DNA from: Amycolatopsis anabasis
GTDB lineage: Bacteria; Actinomycetota; Actinomycetes; Mycobacteriales; Pseudonocardiaceae
DNA length: 64,000 bases
Reading direction: 5' to 3'
Assembly: GCF_009765355.1 (NCBI RefSeq)
Contig: NZ_VTHK01000007.1
Coordinates: forward strand, 186,001-250,000
The stretch's first letter is position 1; each line of letters opens with the position of its first letter. The notes below the pieces were generated by a model. It was not told the DNA's origin. It saw nothing but the letters and a program-made list of their open reading frames with translations, and made no database searches. Below, piece after piece: positions 1 to 9,417 of the stretch. Both the position numbers and the translations under genes were made by a program.

Positions 1-269
1 ACGGGGAGAAGCCCAGCCCGCTGCAACGCCTCTTCGCGGTGGCGGACTCCGGCAGCGGCGTGTCCGGCCTGCTGGATCCGCGCGACTGGTGGTTCATCAA
101 CGCCGAGCTGACCGTCCACCTGCTGCGTGAGCCGGAGGGCGAGTGGATCGGGCTGGACGCGGTCACCGTGATCGGGCCGAACGGGGTGGGCACCGCCACC
201 AGCAAGCTGCACGACCTCGGCGGCCAGCTCGCCACTGGGGCGCAGGCGTTGCTCGTCCGGCCGCGTTAG
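1..269 (+). CDS. Acyl-CoA thioesterase family protein, C-terminal part
   Basis: The reading frame is open from base 3, so the start lies left of the window. The last ~88 residues contain a DPRDWWFINAEL-type stretch, then an 'HLLREPEGEWIGLDAVTVIGP' segment and a closing 'GxGTATSKLHDLGG...GAQALLVRP'. This is the second hotdog half of TesB-like acyl-CoA thioesterases (family knowledge). It would hydrolyse acyl-CoA to the free acid in the cytoplasm. The gene ends 73 bases before the ParA-like gene. Substrate cannot be judged from this fragment. Confidence 0.7.
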   Translation, partial: GEKPSPLQRLFAVADSGSGVSGLLDPRDWWFINAELTVHLLREPEGEWIGLDAVTVIGPNGVGTATSKLHDLGGQLATGAQALLVRPR

Positions 270-342
270 CCGCAAGGTCCCCCGCTTCGGCCGCGGAATC
301 CACTAGCCTGCTCGCAACCACACAACCCGGGAGCCCGGTGGT

Positions 343-1278
343 ATGCAGATCACCTCGGTGGTCAACCAGAAAGGCGGGGTCGGTAAGACCTCACTCAGCG
401 TCGGCGCGGCGGCCGCCCTGGCCGAGCGCGGGCGCCGGGTGCTGCTGATCGACCTGGACCCGCAGGGGCACGCGACCACGGAGATGCTCGGGTTGCCCGA
501 GGCACCGCCGCAGGCGCCCAGCCTGGCCAAGGCGCTGACCAAGATGTGGAAGGGGCCGATCGAGGAACTCGTCGTCCCGCATCCCCGGTGCAACATCGGG
601 CGCGGCGGCGCCTTCGACGTCATCCCGACTTCGCCCGGGATGTTCGACCTCATCCGCCGGCTCGACCAGTTCCGCGTGCCCGGCTGGCAGCTCGCGCGCG
701 TGGTGCAGTTCGCCAACTACGACCACATCGTGATCGACTGCCCGCCCGCGCTGGACGTGCTCACGAACAACGCGCTCGCGGCGAGCAGCGGGATCCTGGT
801 CCCGGTGCAGCCGGACCGCACGAGCATCCGGGCGCTGCGGCTGCTGCGCGACCAGATCCGGTTCGTCGAGCAGACCGTGAACCGGGCGCCGATCCCGTAC
901 TTCGGACTGGTCCCCGGGCTGTACCGGCGACCGATGTCGCACTACGCGACGGCCGCGCTGAACGAACTGCACGGTTTCGGCATCCCGGTCCTGTCGCACA
1001 TCCCGCTCGGGGTGGTGATGAACGAGGCCGCCGCGCACGGCGTGCCGGTCACCAGTTTCGCGCCGGAGACCATCCAAGCCGTGTCGTTCCGGGAGATCGC
1101 GCAGGCTCTGGACACCTACGCCGAACAGCGCCCCGAGTCGCCCGTGGTGCCGGCCGAGCACGAGTTCGTGTTCGAGGACTTCATCACCGAGGTCGCCGAA
1201 GCCCGCAACACCAACGACAACGGCGCCCGGAAGAAACTCTACGACCTCCTGCCGAAGCGGCCTCGTCCGTCCCGTTGA
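343..1278 (+). CDS. ParA-family (MinD/Soj-type) ATPase
   Basis: 311 aa. The deviant Walker A motif QKGGVGKTS is at residues 9-17, DLDPQGHATT follows near residue 36 and a Walker B-like 'HIVIDCPPALD' near residue 130. These place it in the ParA/Soj ATPase family, which positions DNA or protein cargo through ATP-dependent dimerisation. No ParB gene and no centromere-like repeats sit beside it, and the flanking genes are a thioesterase and MutS-like ATPases. It is therefore probably an orphan ParA with its own cargo, not the chromosomal parAB pair. The acidic C-terminal ~50 residues are outside the core fold. Confidence 0.85.
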   Translation: MQITSVVNQKGGVGKTSLSVGAAAALAERGRRVLLIDLDPQGHATTEMLGLPEAPPQAPSLAKALTKMWKGPIEELVVPHPRCNIGRGGAFDVIPTSPGMFDLIRRLDQFRVPGWQLARVVQFANYDHIVIDCPPALDVLTNNALAASSGILVPVQPDRTSIRALRLLRDQIRFVEQTVNRAPIPYFGLVPGLYRRPMSHYATAALNELHGFGIPVLSHIPLGVVMNEAAAHGVPVTSFAPETIQAVSFREIAQALDTYAEQRPESPVVPAEHEFVFEDFITEVAEARNTNDNGARKKLYDLLPKRPRPSR

Positions 1279-1436
1279 TTCACCGGCGGATCTTGATCCC
1301 GCCCAGGTCTGCACCGAAAGCCCGTTGATGGTCAGCAATGGCGCGCTGGACACCTTGATGCAGCCGTCGCCTCCCGCGTGGGCCCTTTCGGACTTGACCG
1401 ATTCCTGATCGGCCCTTGAGCTCACCAAGTGTGAAC

Positions 1437-1466
1437 TTGACGAATCCCTAAGTAACCACCCATATT
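1437..1466 (+). promoter_or_regulatory. Candidate sigma-70-type promoter for the MutS-like pair
   Basis: TTGACG and CATATT hexamers are separated by 18 bases and lie about 40 bases upstream of the GTG at 1507. The spacing and position fit a housekeeping promoter. This also argues against translation starting at the upstream in-frame TTG at 1465, which would fall on the -10 box. Confidence 0.45.
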
Positions 1467-1506
1467 GGTACATCTGTGCCGGATTCAGTCGGTATGGTCT
1501 GAGCGC

Positions 1507-3045
1507 GTGGCCATCCGCAGCATCCTGTTCGGTTCCCCTGGCCCTCCGGCAGGTCTGGAGTCGACGGCCGAACCAGAGCACTTCCGCGATCTGAACCTCG
1601 ACCAGATCGAGCAGGCGATCGTCCGGGCGAACGCCGACTGCCCGCTGGCGCCGTACTTCCGCCACCCGCTGCGCGACGCCGGACTGGTCGCGTTCCGCCA
1701 GCAGGTCTTCCGCGATCTCGAGGACACCGGGGTGCGCGCGGTCGTCGAGCGGTTCACTGGTTCGATGCGCGCGATGCGGCGGCGGCTGGAAATCCTGGGC
1801 CGGATGACCCATCCGCCGCAGCGGCAACGCTGGTTCCTCGACATCGTGCTCGCCCACACCGAAACGGTCACCGCGTTCGCCGAGGGCCTCGGCGAAGCCG
1901 CCCTCTCCTCCCCCGGCCTGTGCGCGGTGCGCGACGATCTCGGCGAGCACACGCGTTCGGCGGAGTTCCGGTCGCTGTGCGAACGGGCGCGGCGGTTGCG
2001 CGACCGGCTCGACGCGGTCCGCTACGACATGCTGCTCCACGAAGACACGATCACGATCGCGCCGCACGACCCGGACGGCGACGACTACAGCGCGCGGGTG
2101 CTGGCGACGTTCGCGCGGTTCCACCAGGCGGCGGCGCGGGACTACCGCAAGGATCCGCCCGCGGATCTGGGCTTGGACAAGGTCGAGGCGAGCGTGCTGG
2201 ATCTCGTGGCGCGGTTGCATCCCGACGTGTTCGCCGCTGTCGCCGCGTTCCACGACGAGCACCGCGACTTCGTCGCCGAAGACCTCGTCCGCCTGGACCG
2301 GGAACTGCGGTTCTGCCTCGGTTACCTGGACTTCCTCGCGCCGTTGCGGGCGGCCGGGCTGCCCACCTGCTACCCGTCGGTGTCGGAGACCGCGAAGGAG
2401 TTCGCCGCGCGCGAGGCGTTCGATCTCGCCCTGGCCGCGTCGCTGACCGCGCGCGGCGAGCCGACCGTGGTCAACGACGTCCACCTCACCGGCAGCGAAC
2501 GGATCCTGCTCGTGTCCGGCCCCAACCAGGGCGGCAAGACGACGCTTGCCCGCACCTTCGGCCAGTTGCACCACCTGGCCGCGCTGGGTTGTCCCGTTCC
2601 GGGCCGCGAGGTGCGCGTGTACCTGCCGGACCGGATCCTCACCCACTACGAGCGCGAGGAGAACCTCGACACCCTCGCCGGAAAGCTGGAAGAGGAACTG
2701 CGCCGGATGCGCGCGATCCTGGACCGCGCCACGCCGGACAGCGTCATCATCCTCAACGAGATCTTCACCTCGACGACGTTGCGGGACGCCCGCGCGCTGA
2801 GCGAGACGATCCTCGGCGTCCTCTCCGAGCTCGACGCGCTGTGCCTGTGGGTGAGCTTCATCGACGAGTTGTCCCGCCTGGGCGGAAAGACCGTGAGCAT
2901 GGTCAGCACGGTGGCCGGGGACGGTGCCGCGACCCGTACCTTCAAACTGGTGCGCGCCCCGGCCGACGGGCGCGCCTACGCCCACGCGATCGCCCGGAAA
3001 CACGGCCTAACCTACGAGCAGCTCAGGACGCGGGTCAGCCGATGA
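1507..3045 (+). CDS. MutS-like ATPase (upstream member of a pair)
   Basis: 512 aa. The N-terminal ~320 residues are helical, like the lever/core of MutS. The C-terminal ABC-type ATPase carries Walker A GPNQGGKTT near residue 338 and Walker B VIILNEIF near 413. The mismatch-recognition and connector domains of true MutS are absent, so this is a short MutS-related ATPase rather than a classical repair MutS. The GTG at 1507 is preferred because it follows the promoter. The gene overlaps the next by ATGA, so the two are translationally coupled and may form a heterodimer (inference). Function is not established. Confidence 0.8.
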   Translation: MAIRSILFGSPGPPAGLESTAEPEHFRDLNLDQIEQAIVRANADCPLAPYFRHPLRDAGLVAFRQQVFRDLEDTGVRAVVERFTGSMRAMRRRLEILGRMTHPPQRQRWFLDIVLAHTETVTAFAEGLGEAALSSPGLCAVRDDLGEHTRSAEFRSLCERARRLRDRLDAVRYDMLLHEDTITIAPHDPDGDDYSARVLATFARFHQAAARDYRKDPPADLGLDKVEASVLDLVARLHPDVFAAVAAFHDEHRDFVAEDLVRLDRELRFCLGYLDFLAPLRAAGLPTCYPSVSETAKEFAAREAFDLALAASLTARGEPTVVNDVHLTGSERILLVSGPNQGGKTTLARTFGQLHHLAALGCPVPGREVRVYLPDRILTHYEREENLDTLAGKLEEELRRMRAILDRATPDSVIILNEIFTSTTLRDARALSETILGVLSELDALCLWVSFIDELSRLGGKTVSMVSTVAGDGAATRTFKLVRAPADGRAYAHAIARKHGLTYEQLRTRVSR

Positions 3046-4589
3046 AGCCGCACCTGATGTTCGCCGAGGACGACTCCACCCCGCGCCCGCCGGTCAACGC
3101 GCCGGACCTGATCGCCGACCTCGAGCTCGCCACCCTCTGCGAGGCCATGGCCCGCGGGGACGAGGGCTTGCTCTCCGCGGCGCGGGCCGCCCTGCTGGAC
3201 CCGCTCACCGATCCGGCCGAGATCCGCTACCGCCAACAGGTGCTCGCCGACTGCCTGCGTCACCCCGGCGCCGTCCGCGAACTGCACCGGGTGGCCGATG
3301 AGGCCATCGCCGCCGAACGGAAACTCCTGCGGGGCGCGTTCACCGGCCAATCGGCGCCCCTGCTCAACCGCTCGGTGCGCGTGCTGGAAGTGTTCGGCGA
3401 CTTCCTGCACCGGTTGCGCGCGATCGCCGAACGCCAGGTCGATACGTTCTCCTCCAGCGCGTTCACCCGGTTGTTCCGGGAAATCCTCGCCGAACTGGAC
3501 GACGACTACCTGCGGACCATGGACGCGGTCCTGGAGCAGCTGCGTTTCGAGCACGGCATCGTGGTGAGCGCGCGGCTCGGGGACGGCAACAAGGGCGTCG
3601 ATTTCGTGCTGCGCAAGCCACCCGGGAAGGGCCGCAAGTCCCCCGGCCATCGAGCGCTGAAGCGGTCCAACCTCAGCTTCACGGTCACCGGCCGCGATGA
3701 GAGCGACTATCGCTCGCTGACCGCGCTCCGCGGCCGCGCCCTCAGCGGCATCGCGAACGCGACCGCTCAGTCGGCCGACCACGTCCGCGACTTCTTCCTC
3801 GCCCTGCGCGACGAACTCGGCTTCTACCTCGGCTGCGTCAACCTCGCCGAAACCCTCTCCGAACTCGGCGTGCCGACCTGCTGGCCCGAACCGCGGGCCC
3901 CGGGCGGGAACGTGCTGTCCGCGCGAGAACTCCACGAGCCCTGCCTCGCGCTGCGCCTCCGCCGGGGTGTCGTCGGCAGCGATCTCGACGCCGACGGCCG
4001 GAGCCTGGTGCTGATCACCGGCCCGAACCAGGGCGGGAAGTCGACGTTCCTGCGCGGTGCGGGCATCGCGCACCTGATGATGCAAGCCGGGATGTTCGTG
4101 GCGGCGCGGCAGTTCACCGCGTCGACCGTCACCGGCGTCTTCACGCACTACAAGCGCGAAGAGGACGCCTCGATGGCCAGCGGCAAACTCGACGAGGAAC
4201 TGGCCCGGATGAGCACGATCGCCGACCACGTCACGCCTGGTTCCCTCTTGCTGTGCAACGAATCCTTCGCGTCGACGAACGAGCGGGAGGGTGCGGACAT
4301 CGCGGCGGAGATCGTGCGGGCCCTGACCGACTCCGGGGTGCGGATCGTGTTCGTGACCCACCTGTACGAACTCGCGCGCCGCATGCACACCGAGGCTCCG
4401 GAGCGCTGCGTGTTCCTGCGCGCCACGCGCCGCGACGACGGCGAACGCACCTTCCGGATCAGTCCCGGCGAACCGACCCCCACCGCCCACGGCGCCGACC
4501 TGTACGTCAAGATCTTCGGCACGGCCCCGGTTCGCTCAACGCAGGACGAAGGTCCCGACGAGCCAGACCGGGCGCCGCCTCCGTGGTGA
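3042..4589 (+). CDS. MutS-like ATPase (downstream member of a pair)
   Basis: 515 aa. Same layout as the preceding gene: a helical N-terminal two thirds, then Walker A GPNQGGKST near residue 326, the signature region 'EEDASMASGKLDEEL', Walker B LLLCNESFAS near 402 and a conserved 'VFVTHLYEL'. The DNA mismatch-recognition domain is missing. The start codon overlaps the upstream stop (ATGA). The pair has diverged (GGKTT versus GGKST; NEIF versus NESF), which suggests two specialised subunits rather than a recent duplication. It converges on the XRE gene at 4615. Confidence 0.82.
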   Translation: MKPHLMFAEDDSTPRPPVNAPDLIADLELATLCEAMARGDEGLLSAARAALLDPLTDPAEIRYRQQVLADCLRHPGAVRELHRVADEAIAAERKLLRGAFTGQSAPLLNRSVRVLEVFGDFLHRLRAIAERQVDTFSSSAFTRLFREILAELDDDYLRTMDAVLEQLRFEHGIVVSARLGDGNKGVDFVLRKPPGKGRKSPGHRALKRSNLSFTVTGRDESDYRSLTALRGRALSGIANATAQSADHVRDFFLALRDELGFYLGCVNLAETLSELGVPTCWPEPRAPGGNVLSARELHEPCLALRLRRGVVGSDLDADGRSLVLITGPNQGGKSTFLRGAGIAHLMMQAGMFVAARQFTASTVTGVFTHYKREEDASMASGKLDEELARMSTIADHVTPGSLLLCNESFASTNEREGADIAAEIVRALTDSGVRIVFVTHLYELARRMHTEAPERCVFLRATRRDDGERTFRISPGEPTPTAHGADLYVKIFGTAPVRSTQDEGPDEPDRAPPPW

Positions 4590-4614
4590 ATCCGGTGGCC
4601 GTCACCGCTGGTGG

Positions 4615-5613
4615 TTACAGCGCGGACTGGACCGCGCCAAGGTCGTTGCGGTAGCTCGTGATCCACTCGGCGTCCCGCTGCTCGGGTGGCAACGCGTCGA
4701 GACCAGCGGCGAGAAGGTTGGCAGCTTCCTGATATCGGCCGAGGTAGCGGTACGCCCGGCCGCGCTGCATCTGCAAGAAATCGGGGCCGTAAAAGTACAC
4801 CCAGGGTGGTTCGTCTTCAGGAACTATCGATGCTGCTAGATCGGTTGCTTCGTCCAACTTCCGATCTGTCGCATCGGCCTCGCCGAGCAGGGCGTGTGCT
4901 CGCGCTTCCTGCTGTGCTGCCATCGCCCGTAGGCCGGGGCTCACGCGATCGCTGCGCTGCGCGGCTTCGGAGAGGCCGAGCATGGGGCCGAGTTGGCCGA
5001 CTTTCCAGGCGTTGTAGCCCTTGAGGGACAACGTGGTGGCGACCATGCTCGAGTCGCTGACCTCCAATGCCCATTCGGTAGCGCGGTCCAGCCACCGGCA
5101 GGAGGCCGACGACTGCTCGGTGGCCGCGTGCAGCCACCCGACGAACTGCGCCCACTGGGCCGCGAGGCTCACTACGGACGGCCGTAGCGGTCCACGGGCA
5201 TCGACCACCAGGCACTCGAGCAGCTGGAAATAGCCGAGCGCCGGTTCCAGTACCGCCCTTGCGCCGAGAGTGTCTTCCATCCGTCGTGACTCGGCGAGTA
5301 CCGCGGCCAGTGAGCCAAGCGCCGACGAGTCGACGGCCCGCGGCCGTTCGGCCACATAAGCGAGCCTGCCGAAGTCGTCAGGGTTGAGCACCGTAGTTGA
5401 GGCGGTCTTCGGGTTGAGCAGGGCTCGCAGAGCACCGTCAGCGCCGAGCAGCTCGTCGAGCTTGTCAGCCGTCGACGGATCGACAGTCTGTCGATCGGAC
5501 TCGTAGCGGGAGAGAGTTGTCTGGGAAACGTACGCACGCCGTGCGAGTTCGCGCTGGGAAATGTCGGCGGACCCGCGCAGTCGGCGCAGCGCCTCTCCGA
5601 AGCTCTCGACCAT
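4615..5613 (-). CDS. XRE-family regulator with TPR-like C-terminal region
   Basis: 332 aa. Residues 1-60 form an XRE helix-turn-helix (FGEALRRLRGSADISQRELARRAYVSQTTLSRYESD). The rest is helical, with repeats resembling tetratricopeptide motifs near the end ('GRAYRYLGRYQEAANLLAAGL'). This architecture is common among actinobacterial regulators that sense peptides or partner proteins. No cognate small gene lies next to it. It stands alone between convergent MutS-like and co-directional AEC genes. Confidence 0.8.
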   Translation of the reverse strand: MVESFGEALRRLRGSADISQRELARRAYVSQTTLSRYESDRQTVDPSTADKLDELLGADGALRALLNPKTASTTVLNPDDFGRLAYVAERPRAVDSSALGSLAAVLAESRRMEDTLGARAVLEPALGYFQLLECLVVDARGPLRPSVVSLAAQWAQFVGWLHAATEQSSASCRWLDRATEWALEVSDSSMVATTLSLKGYNAWKVGQLGPMLGLSEAAQRSDRVSPGLRAMAAQQEARAHALLGEADATDRKLDEATDLAASIVPEDEPPWVYFYGPDFLQMQRGRAYRYLGRYQEAANLLAAGLDALPPEQRDAEWITSYRNDLGAVQSAL

Positions 5614-5735
5614 GGGACCTCGTTCGCGGAGTGCGTGCGGCTATGAGCCTACTCACTCCGCGATCAGGTGAACACGGTCAGCACCAGAGATCGGCTACGG
5701 CCCCGGGGCTGGGCGCCCGTCAGCTACCTCGGCTC

Positions 5736-6683
5736 TCAGGGCAGGACGCCGCCGCCGAGGAGCCAGGCGATCAGGGACAGGGTCGCCATGGACAGCAGGG
5801 TCGAGATGAGCACGCAGTCGCGGACGAACCGGGTGTCGATGGCGTACTGGCTGGTGGCGATGAAGACGTTCTGCGCGGTGGGCAGGGCCGAGCACACCAC
5901 CGCGGCGAACAGCGCCGGGCCCGGGACCGAGAACGCCAGGCCCACCGCGAGCGCGATCGCGGGCTGCCCGATGAGCTTCAGGCCGACCACGGTCGCGGTT
6001 TCCCAGCGCCGCCCGGGCGTGGCCTCGGCGGGCCCCGACCGGCCCGCGTTCAGCGACATGCCGAGCACCAGCAACGCGGTCGCCACCCCGGCGCCGCCGA
6101 GCGTGTGGATGGGCTGCAGCAGCAGGTCCGGCAGGTGGATCCCGGTGCTGCCCACCAGAACCCCGAGCAGGGATGCCGCGATCACCGGGTTCCGCACCGG
6201 GAGCAGGACCAGGGCGCGCCACCGCGGCACCCCGGACCGGCGGGCGTCGGACTCCAGCAGGGTGAGCAGCGAGGGCATCATGAACAGCGTCTGGAACAGC
6301 AGCACGGTCACGATGAACGACGAGTCGCCCAGCACCTGCAGCGCCACCGGGATGCCGAGGTTGGCGGCGTTGACGTAACAGGCCGCCGTGCCGCTGATCG
6401 CCCATTCCGCGAGTTTGCGGCGGAAGACCCAGCGCGAAAGCAGCGCGCCCGCGAGCCCGGCCAGGACCGTGGACGAACCGAACGCGATCAGTCCCCGGTT
6501 CAGCAACGCCGAGAACGGCGTGTCGATCAGGGTGCTGAACAGCACCGCGGGCATCGCGACGTTGAACGCGAGCTTGGTCAGCACCTGATCCGCACGCTCG
6601 CCCAGCACGGCGAACCGGCTCAGCAGGTAGCCGAGGCCGGTCAGCACCCAGATCGGCGCGAACGCCGACAGAGCACCGCTCAA
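5736..6683 (-). CDS. AEC-family (auxin efflux carrier) transporter
   Basis: 315 aa with about ten hydrophobic segments and the typical N-terminal '[17 protein letters not shown]', a central '[10 protein letters not shown]' and a C-terminal '[15 protein letters not shown]'. AEC proteins are inner-membrane carriers of organic anions; the substrate is unknown here. Its ATG overlaps the hisG stop (ATGA), so it is translated from the his transcript, an odd partner for histidine genes. Confidence 0.85.
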   Translation of the reverse strand: MSGALSAFAPIWVLTGLGYLLSRFAVLGERADQVLTKLAFNVAMPAVLFSTLIDTPFSALLNRGLIAFGSSTVLAGLAGALLSRWVFRRKLAEWAISGTAACYVNAANLGIPVALQVLGDSSFIVTVLLFQTLFMMPSLLTLLESDARRSGVPRWRALVLLPVRNPVIAASLLGVLVGSTGIHLPDLLLQPIHTLGGAGVATALLVLGMSLNAGRSGPAEATPGRRWETATVVGLKLIGQPAIALAVGLAFSVPGPALFAAVVCSALPTAQNVFIATSQYAIDTRFVRDCVLISTLLSMATLSLIAWLLGGGVLP

Positions 6684-7525
6684 AGACGGCAGGACCGAAT
6701 ATCGGAAGCCAGCACGGCCTTGGCGCCGATCTCGGCGAGTTCGTCCATGATCCGGTTGACGTCCTTGCGCGACACCATGGCCCGCACCGCGACCCAGTCC
6801 GGATCGGCCAGCGGCGCCACGGTCGGCGACTCCAGCCCCGGCGTCACGTTGACCGCCTGGTCCAGCAGCTCGCGCGGGCAGTCGTAGTCGAGCATCATGT
6901 ACTGCTGCGCGAACACCACACCCCGCAACCGGGCCGTGAGCTGCGTCTTCGCCTTGGTCATCTCACTGCCCGCCCGGTGCACGAGCACCGCCTCGGACAC
7001 GCAGATCGGATCGCCGAACGCCACCAGGTTGTGCTGGCGCAGCGTGCGCCCGGAGCCGACCACGTCGGCGACCGCGTCCGCGACCCCGAGCTGGATGGAG
7101 ATCTCCACCGCGCCGTCCAGGCGGATCACCTCGGCCTCGATGCCCTGGCGGGCAAGGTCGTCGCGGACCAGCCGCGGGTACGACGTGGCCAGCCGCTTGC
7201 CGTGCAGGTCGGCGGGGTTCCAGTCCTGCCCCGCCGGCGCGGCGTAGCGGAACGTCGAACCGCCGAAGCCCAGCGACAGGGCCTCCTCGACCGGGGCGCC
7301 GGAGTCGAGCGCGAGGTCGCGGCCGGTGATCCCGAGGTCCAGTTCACCCGAGCCGACGTAGATCGGGATGTCCTTGGGCCGCAGGAAGAAGAACTCGACC
7401 TCGTTCGCCGGGTCCAGCACGGTCAGATCGCGCGACTCATGTCGCTGGCGGTAACCGGCCTCACCGAGCATCTCCGCGGCCGCCCCGGCCAGCGCTCCCT
7501 TGTTCGGCACGGCTACACGCAGCAC
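6680..7525 (-). CDS. hisG: ATP phosphoribosyltransferase, long form
   Basis: 281 aa. It starts '[13 protein letters not shown]' with the family motifs '[16 protein letters not shown]', '[19 protein letters not shown]' (the PRPP-binding stretch) and a C-terminal regulatory ACT-like domain ('[30 protein letters not shown]'). It condenses ATP with PRPP in the first step of histidine synthesis. The GTG start was chosen because homologues begin at this LRVAVPNKG segment. It follows hisE by about 30 bases and runs into the AEC gene. Confidence 0.95.
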   Translation of the reverse strand: MLRVAVPNKGALAGAAAEMLGEAGYRQRHESRDLTVLDPANEVEFFFLRPKDIPIYVGSGELDLGITGRDLALDSGAPVEEALSLGFGGSTFRYAAPAGQDWNPADLHGKRLATSYPRLVRDDLARQGIEAEVIRLDGAVEISIQLGVADAVADVVGSGRTLRQHNLVAFGDPICVSEAVLVHRAGSEMTKAKTQLTARLRGVVFAQQYMMLDYDCPRELLDQAVNVTPGLESPTVAPLADPDWVAVRAMVSRKDVNRIMDELAEIGAKAVLASDIRSCRL

Positions 7526-7556
7526 TTCAGCTCCTTCGCGATCGTCTCTGCCGGGG

Positions 7557-7820
7557 TCACAGGTACCGGTAGACATCCTCGGTGGACAGGCCACGGCCGA
7601 GCATGAGCACCTGCACCCGGTAGAGCAGTTGGGAGATCTCCTCGGCCAGCCGGTCGTCGGACTCGTGCTCGGCGGCGATCCACACCTCGCCCGCCTCTTC
7701 GAGCACCTTCTTGCCCTGCGCGTGCACCCCGGCGTCCAGGGCGGTCACCGTGCCCGAGCCCGCCGGCCGGGTACGCGCGCGTTCGGCCAGCTCCGCGAAC
7801 AGCTCATCGAAGGTCTTCAC
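7557..7820 (-). CDS. hisE: Phosphoribosyl-ATP pyrophosphatase
   Basis: 87 aa, the normal size for the stand-alone enzyme. '[37 protein letters not shown]' carries the acidic metal-binding residues of the MazG-like fold. It hydrolyses phosphoribosyl-ATP to phosphoribosyl-AMP, the second histidine step. It is the first gene of hisE-hisG-AEC. Confidence 0.95.
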   Translation of the reverse strand: MKTFDELFAELAERARTRPAGSGTVTALDAGVHAQGKKVLEEAGEVWIAAEHESDDRLAEEISQLLYRVQVLMLGRGLSTEDVYRYL

Positions 7821-7914
7821 GGTCTGTAGATCCTTCCATCCGCGTGTGAGCTGCGCTGATCCGCCCCATCGCGGCTGACGAACGGGTCACATCCAGGCCC
7901 TCACCCACCCGAGC

Positions 7915-7967
7915 GATCAGTTCCGGCAATAGTCCGAACGGATCAATGAATGTTGACGGAACTGATC
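7915..7967. repeat. 11-bp inverted repeat upstream of the methyltransferase gene
   Basis: GATCAGTTCCG at 7915-7925 and its exact reverse complement CGGAACTGATC at 7957-7967, separated by 31 bases. It lies in the divergent hisE/methyltransferase intergenic region, about 60 bases before the ATG at 8026, and overlaps a TTGACG hexamer at 7953. A two-half-site operator is the simplest reading; no regulator is encoded next to it. Confidence 0.5.
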
Positions 7968-8025
7968 TATTCCACTTGGGTAGTAATTCCGATGCCCGGT
8001 ACAACCGAGAACGGAAAGAAGTGAG

Positions 8026-8832
8026 ATGGCCAACCAGGAGTCACGTGGAAGAAACTTCGTCGAAACCTCGACCCGCAAGGGCACTCTGGACATCAGACTC
8101 CCACAGCCTTCGGATCGACTCGATCAGGACGCCGAGCACTGCTCGGTTCTGGTCGACGGCGAGTGGCGTGACATCCGTTTTCACGACTACGACGAGATTT
8201 ATCGAATTCCGGGGCTCTACGAGCAGTTGTTCCACGGGATTCTCGACTGCCGGTCACCCGATGTGATCGGCAAGGTCCTCAAGGAGGAATTGCAGCAGGA
8301 CGGCTTCGAGGCCGAGTCACTGCGCGTGCTCGATCTCGGCGCCGGAAACGGCCTGGTCGGCGAGCAGCTGCGCAATATCGGCGTCAGCACGCTCGTCGGC
8401 GTGGACATCATTCCGGAAGCGCAGCAAGCCGCGCTGCGCGACCGCCCGAATGTCTACGACGCCTACTATGTCGTAGATATGACGAACCTTCCCGCATCGA
8501 TTCAGACGGAGCTGGAAGGCTTCAAGTTCAACACCATGTGCTGTGTCGCGGCACTCGGCTATGCCGACATTCCACCGAGCGCGTTCCGCGCCGCATTCAA
8601 TCTCGTGAGCAACGGCGGATGGATCGCGTTCAACATCAAGGATCGATTCCTCTCCCCCGACGACACGTCCGGTTTCGCGACCCTCGTGCGCAAGTTGCGC
8701 GAGGAGAATGTGCTCGAACTGCTAACTTCTGAACGTTACGAGCACCGGCGCAATGTCAACGGAGAACCGCTGCACTACGTGGCCCTGGTGGGCACCAAGC
8801 ATGCGGACATTCCGGAGGAATTCCTTCCCTGA
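8026..8832 (+). CDS. Class I SAM-dependent methyltransferase
   Basis: 268 aa. Motif I VLDLGAGNGLVGEQL is near residue 100, motif II 'LVGVDIIPEAQQAAL' follows, and 'AALGYADIPPSAFRAAFNLVSNGGWIAFNIK' is typical of small-molecule methyltransferases. The substrate cannot be inferred. It sits alone on the + strand between divergent hisE and convergent ogt. The gene and its upstream region are lower in GC than their neighbours, suggesting separate acquisition. Confidence 0.8.
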   Translation: MANQESRGRNFVETSTRKGTLDIRLPQPSDRLDQDAEHCSVLVDGEWRDIRFHDYDEIYRIPGLYEQLFHGILDCRSPDVIGKVLKEELQQDGFEAESLRVLDLGAGNGLVGEQLRNIGVSTLVGVDIIPEAQQAALRDRPNVYDAYYVVDMTNLPASIQTELEGFKFNTMCCVAALGYADIPPSAFRAAFNLVSNGGWIAFNIKDRFLSPDDTSGFATLVRKLREENVLELLTSERYEHRRNVNGEPLHYVALVGTKHADIPEEFLP

Positions 8833-8861
8833 TCGCCCGGACGGGCGGTTCCGGGCTCCGG

Positions 8862-9404
8862 TCAGATCGCCGAGTGTGACCGGACTCGGAACAACGTGCC
8901 GTCCCGGTCGTCGCGACCGCCCTCGAAGTCGAGCAGGTAACGCTTCCGGGGCAGCCCGCCGCCGTAACCGGTGAGATCGCCGTTGGCGCCCACCACCCGG
9001 TGGCAGGGCACGATGATGCTGATCGGGTTCTTCCCGTTGGCCAGGCCGACCGCCCGCGCGGCGGTCGGCCTGCCCAGCCGGTCGGCCAGTTCCCCGTACG
9101 ACACCGTTTCACCGAACGGGATCTCCAGCAGCGCGGTCCACACCGTGCGCTGGAACTCGGTGCCGTGCAGGGTCAGCGGCAGGTCGAACTCGGTCCGGCG
9201 ACCGGCGAAGTACTCGTCCAGCTGGCGCTTGGCGTCGGTGAACAGCTCGGCATCGGCCGCGCCGAAGGTCTCCTCCGGCGGCCGGTACCGCTGTTCTTCC
9301 ATGTACAGCCCGCTGAGCGCGCCTTCGGTGGAGACCAGGGTGAGCGGCCCCACCGGACTGTCCATCACGGTGTGCGCCCGCCCCGCCAGATCGATCTTGA
9401 ACAT
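8862..9404 (-). CDS. ogt: Methylated-DNA-protein-cysteine methyltransferase
   Basis: 180 aa. The active-site motif [10 protein letters not shown] near residue 133 holds the acceptor cysteine that takes the methyl group from O6-methylguanine in a suicidal reaction. '[24 protein letters not shown]' is the DNA-binding helix-turn-helix. Its start lies 13 bases after the Ada/AlkA stop, making a two-gene alkylation-repair operon. Confidence 0.93.
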   Translation of the reverse strand: MFKIDLAGRAHTVMDSPVGPLTLVSTEGALSGLYMEEQRYRPPEETFGAADAELFTDAKRQLDEYFAGRRTEFDLPLTLHGTEFQRTVWTALLEIPFGETVSYGELADRLGRPTAARAVGLANGKNPISIIVPCHRVVGANGDLTGYGGGLPRKRYLLDFEGGRDDRDGTLFRVRSHSAI

Positions 9405-9417
9405 TCGGACGTCCCTC

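Noticed and set aside
391..3003. Very long antisense reading frame opposite parA and the first MutS-like gene
   Set aside because: Low-complexity Arg/Gly/Glu-rich translation with no family motif; a GC-rich shadow of the real + strand genes.
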